Source of the DNA: Limanda limanda
Lineage: Eukaryota; Chordata; Actinopteri; Pleuronectiformes; Pleuronectidae
Length of the DNA: 64,000 nucleotides
Assembly (NCBI RefSeq): GCF_963576545.1
Contig: NC_083651.1
Span: 18,661,748 to 18,725,747 of the forward strand
Reading direction: 5' to 3'
The notes below the pieces were generated by a model. It saw nothing but the letters and a program-made list of their open reading frames with translations, ran no database searches and had not been told where the DNA came from. Of this stretch, positions 25,663 through 37,800 are shown one piece after another. Within the stretch, counting starts at the first letter, position 1; each line of letters opens with the position of its first letter. The position numbers and the translations under genes are program-made.

Positions 25663-28600
25663 CTGCATGAAACAGAGCAACTGTGTGAATTTAAAAGGGT
25701 TTGAGGGTCCAATTTTTTAACACAAAGTTTTAAGACAAAAACATAATAATTTAACCTTCAAAAGATGTAAAGAACGAAATCAAGAGCGATAGATGATGTC
25801 CTAGCCTCTCAAATGTATATCTTTCTGATATTTCAGTGGTTGTTTTTCATATTTTGTACACAATGTTCTGCATATGTACGAGTCTAATGAGGTGGAAAGC
25901 CCCATCCATCTACCACTGCACTGTTTAACCCCTCCGGAACAGGGATGCGGTGAGCTGTTTTCTCTCGATAAGAGCAAAGGCAAAGCCACAGGTGTGCCTA
26001 ACCACAGTGAAAAAAAAAACATTTCCTTGCCTCTCAGTCATGTGTTTGCTCTAGTTTGCTCTTTTTTCTAATAGTGTGGCAAATAAAACCAAATACAGAA
26101 AAAACTGTCTGTGTTCAGAAGTAGGACAGGGCCACTGCGTGATATAAAACTGAAATTATGTAAACGCAAAAACCAAGAATGTTTCAACTTAATAAAGAAG
26201 ATTTCCGTCACTTTGTTTGGAGAGTCTGTTAAATTCAGTTGAATATGTGACCTGACCTGACAACATAATAATGATTTGCATGGAAATCCATCAGTGCAGG
26301 ATTCAACACTACTTTTTATCACATCCAGCTGCTTCTCATGGAGTGGATCTCCTCATTCAAGAGGAAGGTGAAAGGTGAAACCATTGAATATCGTCCATTA
26401 ATGTTCTAAATACCCACCCACAAACTTCTGAGGGGTGGTGCTCTTCCTCTTGCCCACGTTGCTATGCAGCCTCTCAATAACAGGCGGCCTATCGAACGCT
26501 GCCATGGCGTTTGCCTCTGCCATGGCCCTCGGCTCTTTAGGACCTTCACCTTGACAGGTTGAGAGGGGAAGGGGAATAGATAGAGAAAAGGAAGTGTTAA
26601 TGGGCTTTTATATACTATAGCTTTTAGGACCTTTCAAGCTTTTCATAACCATTTTTTTTTTAAATAATCGCCAACATTTCATCCATGAATTTACCTAGAC
26701 CTTACATTTGTGCCCCAAAAATTCCTTATTATAGTTAAAGTATTAAAGTTGTAAAGCAATCATTTTGGAACACTTGAAAAACAAAAAAGTAGTAAATAAG
26801 AAAACAATGGACAAATTAAATGTATTAAAGAAGCAATGTATTGGTGTCTCTGATCTGAATCTGTCTTTTTCCTTTAGGTCCTTGTTTAAGTTTAGTTCTC
26901 CAACCTACATTAAATCATACAACTGTATAATTTCCAATAAATTGATAATAATAAATGATAGATGCCAACACTGTCAACTATTTTCTCCTCTGAGATGCAG
27001 CTGTTACAATGTAATTAATGGGGCTGTATTCGTTTTTTTCCATTACACATTAAAACCACCGTCATCTCCTCCATGGTTTCAGATTTAGTCGAACAATTTA
27101 CCTGTGTAAGGGCCGGTGTGGGCAGTGGGATCCAGGCCGATACCTTGCAGGTAACTGTGGCATCTCTCTTTGTGCTCCTCCAGAGACGTGCGCTGCTTGT
27201 AGCTCCTCCCACAGTAGCTACACTTGTGCGGCTTGCCAACTAAAAGACATCCAAGGGAAGGCACATTATTGTCATTCACTGCATGTGCAGGGCGTAGTAG
27301 TGAACAGTCAGTGTACTACAAACAAACCAGAGAGCGAAGCCTCTGAGATCACGGGTGTTCCACTACTACAGTGTGAGGATTCCACGCAACAGTTGCCAGA
27401 CAGAGGATGGAGTTGTGGGCGTAGTTACAAACAGAAGTCAGCAGACACTTTTGCTCTCTGAAGCAGAAAGCTGACTCCCACTGCTGAGGCCCGGCAGCGT
27501 GAGTGAACAGCAGAGTTGATCATCCCATTATGGCGGTAGGAAACTAACTAGGTGGAGTGTGATTCATTGTGCCATTTTCTGTTCTATTCAATTCCTTCCT
27601 ACCGAGACAAGTGGAAAAATGTACAACACGACATATCCTTTACATCTGTGTCAGCCCATCCATTCTTCCATCGAGTTCAACACTGTATTGCTGTAGGAGT
27701 GGATTGAGTAAAACAAAAAAAAAATGACTAAAAGATGAACAAAAGAAACGAAGAGGTGGTCAAATACCCACAGCGATTGTCACCTGATCTTAACAATATA
27801 AAACTATGTAAAGTGTCTCTGAGTTCATTGAAAAGCAATACATAAATAAAATGAATCATCATTATTATTATTATTATTTGTAGAAGTATTATGGGTAGTA
27901 GTAGTTGTAGTATTATACAGACACATTAATTCCAAAGTGAAGGCAAAAGATATCACCAAGCCTGAGCATTTTCGTATTGAGGTCAAAGTTTATTTAAAAA
28001 ATGTGTAGAAAATCGATTGCACGTAAGCTAATCTCACTCAGACAGACAGTGCAGAAACTGGGTCCTGTGGTAGAATATAGGCTACTCAGAGCTAATGGAA
28101 TGACTCATAAAGGGACTGAGGTGAGCAAACTGGAGGCCACGCGTTGGTGAACCAGGCACCGTGATGAGCATCGATCAGCAGTGAGAAATTCGCTGGCATA
28201 ATGGTGACGGTGATTACTAGAAGAAGACGAGCTGACTGGCTGTGAGAACAGAGAAATAACGGAGCAAAAACCAAAACTTGTTGTTTCAGTCTGAGGCAAG
28301 AAGATGGTGACACACATACAAGCACAGACCCACACACAACACAGGGGTAGAGGTGGTAGTTTACACGTGCGTGTGAGTTTCTCACACAAGAGGATGTTGC
28401 ATTTCTTTAAGATAATAAGACAAGACAAGACAAGAAAAAATAAGTCAAGAATATTCCAGCTGTAAATATTTGATTCTCTTTCCAGGTCTGTGTCTTAGTT
28501 TTTTGAGAAAGTAAAATGAAACAAGCTTGTTAGCGAACGTCACCATCAGTCATTTATTTCGATTGTGAAAAACGTGTCATTCCATTCTCGTGTGGTCTGT

Positions 28601-28823
28601 GAATCAAACTGGAGTGTCTTCTGAGTGAGAACAGATTTAAAAAAAAAAGAAGGTTGTGGCTAATGACAAAAGGGTTTCAATATTATTAAAATTAGTTCAG
28701 GGTTTACAGGTACCTGTGATGTCAACGCACTTCTACAGTCAGTGAAAGAGTTTTGCTGCTTCCAAGACGTGAAACTTTGCAGAGTGTTGAATCAAGTGTC
28801 AACGTCTTGTTCTCGGTGGCTAT

Positions 28824-28892
<69 letters not shown>

Positions 28893-31800
28893 ACCACACA
28901 TTTACTTTTTTATATGTATATTAACCACCCACACATTGTCTTGTGCAGATGTTGGATGGGCCTGAAGACTCCTCCTCTCATCTGCTATTCTTAATCATGC
29001 AAATGGCCCACACACTGCACACTCACTTGACTGATCGTATTTGGCTGATAAACGGGAACTGGTTTTGAATTTTTCCCTTCTGTCTTACAAAAAGCTAAAT
29101 CATGTGCCCGTGACGCTGCGATTTTCCTGTATTGTCATTTCACACTCGCATCTGCTGTTCCTCTCTTCACACGGCTCCGACTCTTGTCTTGCAATTTTTC
29201 TTTCCCTCACCTGACCTCCCCTTTCTATGCTTTAGTTCCCCTTTTTTGCAACAACCTGCTCTTCCTGGCAGGGCACCGGGCCAAAGCTGCCAGGTCCGCA
29301 GCCCCCAGAGACCAGGCAGTAGTTGAGCAGCACCGCTTAGCATCAGTCAGATTCCTTACTGTCCTCAACGACCAGAAACAGACAGGAGTAACTTTATACA
29401 AATTATTTTACAGTAGGAAAGGAAGAAAAAAACGCTGGAGGATGTAAGAAACAAATTCATCTGAACAATAAAGGAAGTGAAAATGGGGGGGGGGGGGGGA
29501 ATGTCGTGGTTGATGGTTTTGGATAAAAGTTGATGCCAAGAAAAGTGTTAAGAAGATTTTGGAGATTACAGTCGTGCAAAAGGCAAAACAAACAAGTCCA
29601 ACTCGCCCTGCGTTTCATCGAACAGGAGAACTAGCGTGAATGAGTAAACTTAACCCCATGGGGGCATCAGAGGTAGAAATGACTCTATGGCCCGACCTTC
29701 ATTTCAGAGGGGAGAGCACATCCTCTCTGATATTTACAAAAGTGGGTTACGGTTAAGACAGACAGGCAACACTCCCCCCCCTGTTTCTCAACTGATAGTT
29801 TCCTCCTGAGCGAGTCAAGCAACCAAGCAACAGCATGTCCTTGGTACCTAACCACAAAACACTCACAGCGCCGTCTATAACACAAACCGCTGCATCTATG
29901 TGACAATACAAGACAGAGAGTCCCCGACCAGCTTGTATGGCTGTAGCTCATAGAAACCAGACCACTAAGCTTTAGAAGGAAGACTCATCTTAAAGGGACA
30001 TCTGAGAGGTACTTACAAAGCCTGTAGTGTTTTGTTTGTATGAAAAATTTAAAAAATGACATTTAACAGAAAGACTGTTATCACGTGTAATCAAGAAAGG
30101 GGCCTACACTCTTCCTGGCGCAACATGGTTTGTCATTCTGTATATTTAAGAGGTCTTTGATCTTAATTTTCAAGATACCATGAAGGCCAGAGTCAGGCTG
30201 GGGCGATGAAGCAGTCTAAGGATTTGAAGAGTGTCGGCATAATTAATAGAAAAGAAACAAATTGGCAAGGGTCCATCTCAAATATCTCTAAAATTAAATA
30301 TCCCGGCATTAAAAGCATCATGGGTCGATCCCTGAAGCTCTTCAGATCAATGAAGCCAGAACAGAAGTGGAGGATGATAAAAAAATAAGAGAGGATAAGA
30401 GGGCGAGGAGGAGTCTTACCAGCGTGAGTTCGCAAATGACCAGTGAGGGCATCGCGCCGCCGGCAGGCGTAGCTGCAGAAGGGGCATTTGAACGGTTTTT
30501 CGCCCGTGTGCAGCTTGATGTGTCGCAGCAGGTTTCCCTTCTGAGTGAACGAGACACCACACTGTTTGCACTGGAATGGCCTCTCACCTAATGGAGGCAG
30601 GCACAGGAAGTCAATACTGCACACACATCGTGGAAGACGTTTTTCAGAACAACCCTCACCCAACAGCCTGGCAAAGACGTTTTTTTTTTTACTTGTACAT
30701 TAAACTTCTCCTTTTTCTGTTCTTGTTGCTGCGGCAACCGTAAATGAAATATCGTATCTATCAGATTGTCCTCATGTGACTCATTCAACAACTTCCTGCA
30801 GATGAATGCTGATGAAAATGGTGTGAATTCATTCTGGAGATAGGCACATCAAATGAAATGGGCTTACTGCAGATACAGTATGTGAAGCACTAGTGACACA
30901 TTTGCTCTCACTGCTGACTGACAAACTTTCATTTTGTGGAATGATGTACTCCAGTGCACGCAGTCACTGTCTCCTGATGTAAGAGCAAATCTTCTGATCT
31001 TCAGGCAGATGGAAAAGAGAAATGTGATCCTAGTGCTGTGACTACCAGAGCAGCCGTGGCGTCAGCTGGAACAGGTTGCGGGGGATTCCAGGGATTTTTT
31101 TTTTTCCTGATCAGAATTCCATGTCTAACCCATTGTCTTCAAACAAAAAAAACAAAAAAAAAAAACAAAAAGGAACACACCCATTTTCAGGGAAACCTAA
31201 ATGATTTGTGACTCACTCGGGAGTGAAGTGACTCACTCGGGGTTGAAGTCACACACCGCCCTGATTTGAATGGTCCGAAAGAGGAAAATTGTGCGGAATG
31301 CTAATTGCCCCTATTTTACCAGACAGCTTCTACATAGCATTATTAGCTTTTTAATGGCATTTAGAAATATACAGATCGGTACCATTTGGTTGGCCACTTC
31401 CTGAATCAGCCGTCATGTTCAGCTCAGATAATCCGTCCTGGGCGTTGCTCGGACTGCCGGTCATGGATTCCTCCAATACGACTACTTCATCCCCTGTTTG
31501 GCTTATTTCTTCAAGTGCCGGGCTTCTGTCGTCAGTTTCCTCCGCTGTGTCTTCCTCTTGCTTAATTGACAGTTCTGTAAAAGCAAAAACAAAATTGTGA
31601 TCCTGAGAGGCAAGATACTGGGAGAGCCATAGACACGCTTCTACGTTTCAACCCTCCTAGGTTGGGCCTGGGTTGCATGATGGAGTTGAACTGGTTTAGG
31701 GTTGGAGCATGAGCAGCCTCTGTGGAACCGAGTTGGACTTTAAAGGCTGTACTGTAGTGCCAGGGTGTAGTGCCATCCCTGTAACTTAGCAACTCAGCTC

Positions 31801-34800
31801 ATAGAGAGATGGATGTATGGATGGACGGAAACAGTGACAAGAGAGAGAAAAAGAGAAAACAGGCTGGTCTGGTTCCTGGCCGTCCCCGGGTAGAAAGGGA
31901 GTGTCAGAGGCCCTGTAGCTTAGAACGCCTGACGAGCAATGGGAGACCGGCTGGATGACAAGGGCAAAGGATTGTGCGTGTGTGTGTGTGTGTGTGTGTG
32001 TGGGAGGGTGTGGGTGGATGTGGTGGGAAACTATTTACCACCTGGAGTTTCCAGTTATCAGTCGCTAACACTACACACACAAAAAACAACAGTCCAGTAC
32101 AGGAAACAATGCGCACACAACATACACAGCTACACCTGGTAACATCCACCTCCAGTCTAATCCCGATAATCTTGTGGGATGTATGTATTGCAAACACTTC
32201 ACTCAACCAGAAGAATGATACGCAGAAGCTCCTCCCTGAGCCGACATGTCTGGGTGTGTTGACCAGATTGTAATGTCCCTATTCTGTCCACGTACGTAAA
32301 ATAAAATGAAAGTTTAGGACGGATGCATTTTGTCCATCTACATGAACAATAGCACCTCAATGTTGCCCTCTGAGATAAAGGAATTATTTTGTCTTGGAAT
32401 TTACAGCCATTTAACACACAAGTAACATTTTGACAAAATCAAGCAATATAAAGTACGTCATCATTTGATAATCTGTCATGCAAAACAATATTAAAATATT
32501 GAGCATGCTTTGTTTGTTTGATTTCACATCCGTTGGGTAAAGATTTGTAAGAATCCTACTAATGAGTCTGCAGATTTTAGCATCTTACACTAATATGGGG
32601 ATCGTGTTGTTGTTAATGGGTTAAGACGCACGTGAATTGGGATGGGTACTACCCACTGAGCCTGATGATCTTGTTCTGGGATTCACAGGGGCAATAATTA
32701 CATTGTGAGCATGTGTGGTTGCTTTACTAAAGCAGATTTCATCCATCATCTGTCCCCTCAGGCTTTAGAGAAGCTGCATTCATTTAACTCACGGAAGCCA
32801 GTAAAACGAAATGAAGGAATCCAGGCAACATCTCCTTTTCTGCTGTACAGACTACAGAGATAAATCTCCACAAAGCAACTGCATTCTTTTAACTTATGCT
32901 TTGAGTTTCCAATGCCACAGTTTGTGCACAACACTTACACCAATACCCATGTCTTCAACAGCTGTATCCTGGCAACGCAGAGCAGACCTGAACGTCCTTG
33001 CTATTCAGCTCTTTGCATCTTTACATCTGTCTCTCCGGCTTGGCACAGAATGGTCATATGAGGATACACTTGAAAGGCTTGTGCCACAAAAGCAGTAATT
33101 TCGTTTATTTACGCCGCTCTTTAGGATGCGGTGCACCAGAGACTGCCAATCATCTGAGTCTCCACAAAATCCACAGAGAATCGGAGAAAAATGTTCACAA
33201 TTGATTTGAAGCTTGATTGGTAGTAAAACACCTTTATAAGGAAGACACTATCAGTCATTATCTAGCCACCCACTGTGTCACGTGGTCCAAAGGGAGCAGG
33301 TCTACCGCTTTCCCTTCTATGACCAGACAGGATTTGTTTTCCAGCTTGCAGGTTTTGGAGTTTGACGGCGCTTCATGCTCATTTTCAACAGACGATGTGA
33401 CGCAGCCTTTCTTTTGCAACAAAACCTCAACTGTTTAAGCAACGTCCATAATGAAAACAGGTCTCATCAGCTAAGAATATCACCCTGTGAAAACCAGCCA
33501 CCTCTTCCGCTACCCTGTATCTGTAAACTTGTGGGAAACAAGTTTTTATTTTTCTCCGTGGTCTCCCCTATCTCACTCTGTTTCCCTTTTTCTTACTTTA
33601 GAGTGTCACAGCTAGAGCAAATCTAAGGCATCAGATCATTGTGTTGAGAGGAACCAAGTATTTGAATTTTTATCTCAATTTCTTTATTTGAGACAACGTC
33701 ATTCCTGATCCCTAAAAATCGAACTGCACTTATATAGTACTTCTACACAGATATGAATTTGCATTGTGATCCTTCAGTAAAGGAAAGCTACCATGCAAAC
33801 CACTGAGGTAACATCCGAACAACCTGTTTTATCCAGAAAATCTATTTCAAATCACTAACCATCACATACAGGGGAAACACAGTAATCTGATTCCTTCTCT
33901 GGAAGGCTGCTATTGAGTAAGAGTTGCATAAAGTGTGACTTTATGTTATAAAATAAGGAAGAGACAAACACAATGATCCTGTTTTTTTGTTTTGTTGATT
34001 TTCATTTGCTCAATCCTGATGAATATTTAAACACAGAAAATTGCTCATCTGCACAGATAGTCTGGAACAAAACAACAAAACCAAAAGACGTCACCCACCC
34101 CCGAAAAAAGTTGTTCAAATGAGAAACTGTAAGTGTGTACAAACTGTTGCTGTACCATAAGCATCTTTATATTGATTGAGCACTCACCACAGGGGGAATT
34201 GGGACCCTGATGAACTGTCTCTCCATTAGGTGTTGACATGTCCTCTAAAACTCTTGCGTTTTCCTTACCAGGAGAGCATTGGCCGTTACCTGGGAGACAT
34301 ACAGAAAACACAGTATTCTTCAGTGTGATGCACAATACTGTGGAGTGCAATGAATACATACAATACAAAGCTGCTATGTGGAGAAAAGAAACTCAAGGAC
34401 TCATCAAACACACAACACGATTTCAGGAGTGAACACTAGGCTGAAGAAAATAAATGATGAAAGTGAGAAACAGTTGTTTCTAGAAACAGAAGCTTTGTGT
34501 TAGGTCTCCGATTAAGAATAATTTCCACCCTCTCAGGTCTCCTTCTATATCTATACCTGTTTTAATAGAGGTCACACCACAGAATGCACAAGGCAACTAA
34601 CTAAACTGTCTTCATTCACCTATGGGATCATAATGTCCAGCAGATGTGGATCAGATTGCATCCTCTCAGCAGTCTGTACAGAGCCCAGGCTATGGATAGC
34701 CTTGTGTCCACTCAGAGGGAGAGCGACTCAATCCCTTATCCCCTTACACACCAGCCCAGTCAGGGTCACTGGAACAATACAGCAGCAACAGGCAAACACC

Positions 34801-37800
34801 CCTGCTGACCCAGGTGTCAGATCCCTTAGGAACCACAGCGAGCCTTCATTCAGCACCAGCATACTTAAAAGGTTTTCCTAAACCATACTGACATCTATGC
34901 AAATTGGAAAACAATTTGAAAAAAAAGTATGTAGCTATAGCTGTAGCTGTAGAACTATTTATACAAATGAAAAGGCTGTGCTACATGCTACATCCAGAAC
35001 TGCTGGAGAAAGGTCCTCGCTACAGGTGCTGAATATGTCTGCAGGGATCCGTCATACATGAAAAATAAATCTGTGTCAGATCTCATGTTGTGACAGCCCC
35101 GCTAAAACTGACAAGCTCCTGTGTGGTATTGTTCCATTGTGGCGGCAGGCCCGCTGAGTGGGGCATACTGGGAGACGCTGTCCATGACACAATCCCTGGG
35201 TCTGGACTCAGGTTGCACCGGTTGGGGTTGGAGGAAATCTCAGGTGACCGACACTGGCTATCCCTTGGCAATGCTGTCCTGGAGACAGGAGTGGCCCAGA
35301 TTTGTCATGAAGGATTTTCCATTACTGTAACAGACGCTGACGGCTGCCTAGCAGCACCATAGCTAAACTGTCTCAGGCATAGGCAAACAAAATTGCTGTG
35401 CTGTCTGGGTTCAAATTGCTCACATAATGGCAAAATTTGAAGCATTTTAACACAACTACTTTTCAAAAAAGATATGAAGGGGCCATGGTCAATTCCGTCA
35501 CACATCAGATATTGGTTAAATAATAAAATATATTCCTTTCCTTCTTTTTCTTTGTTTGGTTTATCGGTGGGTGGCAACTAAAGTCAAGTAGCATTACCGC
35601 CATATTACATCAAAGGACATCAGTCTTAGTCTTTACAGAATCACTAGTAAACAGAATGATGTTGGTTATACTGGTCAAACCACACTGATAGTTAAGGCTT
35701 TTTTACCCACACAAAAACTGACAGACGTGCTTGAATTGACTGGATGAAGTTTTGCGTTGGTGCCCTGCATTCGCTGAGTCAATCTTGTCTGAACACTAAG
35801 ATCATGATATTGAACAGTCGAGACACGCGGGAGAGGGGGGGGGGGAGCGTACGTTGAACAACCCACGAAAATTGAGATCATTCACTGCGTTGGCGAATGG
35901 AAAGGAACAAATGCTTTCACAAGTTGTACGGTATAATAAATGCTGACTTCCTCACTGACACCAAATGAACGCATACCTTTGAAGGCACAGTCATGTTCTC
36001 CGCAGTCTATTGAGGAGTCCATTCAATTTCTGGTCTGACAACTTATTCAAAAAAAAAGCACTTGCAATTATAAATGGTATCTAAGCTCAAGAAAAGAGAC
36101 AATGCTCTGACAAGGCTACGAAAAATACCCAAATATACCAGGGTCAAGCTCCATTCGCCTGCTGGTAGAGCTGGTGGACGTGAATAAGTTGCAGAAAAAT
36201 GTCTCGACAGCGCCCAAGTCAAGCTGTGAGAGGAACAGGATTTCATTTTCCGCAGTGACAAGGTCCTCCTTTCTGGCTCGTTGGATGGGAGCTGGTTTTT
36301 CCTGTCAAACCCTAAACCTTCCTGAAGACACAGTTTGAAGACACGCACTGACCCAGCGAATAGGAAACTACACAGCGTTAAGGAAATAGGAGCGTTTGTT
36401 CGCCTACTTACAGTTACTTTAGAAACAGTTTGACGTACACAACTTATTTAAGGAGAACCACATTAGCACCTGCTGATAAGCTGGGGAGCGTGGTGTGTTC
36501 CATTTGTGGTAATCTATATGTGTGTGTGTGGGTGTGTGGGGGTGTGACCGAGAGACGGGGAAACACGGTAGAGTCCACATCTGCAAATAACTAATCCTAA
36601 AATCAGTAAATAATTCATAGTTAAACTCCTGCTAGTGAATAACTTCCCCACCTGGGATCTTTGGTTCAGTGAAGTGCACTCTAGAGCTAAGATGTTGTAG
36701 TTAGCGAGTTATTCTCCCTCATGTTAGTAAACCAAACATTGTTAAATCAGATTATTACCAGGGAGTGGTTATAATCTAATTTGTTTCTAGAAAATTATGG
36801 AATATGTAGGTCATTAACGTATGTCAAACTGCATGTAGTGTATGCTACTGTTTGCTTTTACATAAGGTGCTCCAGCTGAAAATGAAATCTTTGCCTGCTG
36901 TTTTGTTAAATGCACTCTGTTTGCTTTTTGTCTACAAGTGCACTATTCATGTTTGGTTGAACAAGGCTTGAAGGAATGAATACTTTGGTAATGGAGTTTG
37001 GACATGTTCAAGATTTCTTTCAAAGATAATATGGTTTTCCTTTCGGATTATTGAGAAATCTCCGGAAATGGGATAATTTTTGTCCACAGGCCAAACGATT
37101 TCATTGATGAGCTGAAACTGAACTCAACCGACATTATGCCAGGGTTAAGATGTCAGAAGGTCTATAGCAGTAGCTTGCCGATTATGTGGCCAACTCATGC
37201 AGCTCATTATTTTTAATTTGCTTTATCCGTTCAGTCAGCTACCGTTAGCTTTGATAGGTTTGCCCCTGTGTGTACCATAATGCCACCAGCGTCGAATTAG
37301 AGCAATAAACAGGACATCAAACCAGAACAGACTGTGTCTTTTTTACTGTTTAAAAGAACTGATTGAAAACAATCTCATCGCAATAGGTAAGTGTGGGAAA
37401 CGGATTTTTCTAGTAGCAGCGTAGCGGTCGAAGGTTACTGACTAATGACTACATGATAGAACAGAAGGTCGTATCTCCCAATTAACCCTGAAAGCAATTC
37501 AAACCTCCGAAAGGTCATCAGCTTCAAAACTCTGAATTGGCACTTTCAGGATTTGCGGGTGTGAGGTATGTTGTTTGATCAGTTTATAGAACTAGCGTAA
37601 GCTCAAGTAGCTAAGATGTAGAGTTATTAGGGATTGTAGTTAAACTAGCTTTTTGTCAACATTGACAACGACTATGTGGGCGATGACAAACAATCATTAA
37701 CTTCAGAAGATCATGACACTTATTGTCACCTATTTTGAACACTTTGCTGACTAACATGAGAATTTGTATCCTTTAAAACAGGAAGTTTGAAACTAGATCG

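Larger units (their letters stand above)
27240..30419 (-). other. ikzf2 intron 4
   Basis: 3.2-kb intron. Contains a (CA)n array (28824-28889), a 15-base G run (29485-29499) and short (ATT)n near 27863. No other exon is supportable. Confidence 0.8.

Noticed and set aside
34633..35362. Plus-strand frames of 82 and 90 codons in ikzf2 intron 1
   Set aside because: No recognisable motif or exon signals. GC content slightly raised but consistent with non-coding sequence.
36405..36475. Donor-like CTTAC with an upstream ATG, considered as the first ikzf2 coding exon
   Set aside because: The frame from that ATG meets a stop before the donor and shows no similarity to the Helios N-terminus.
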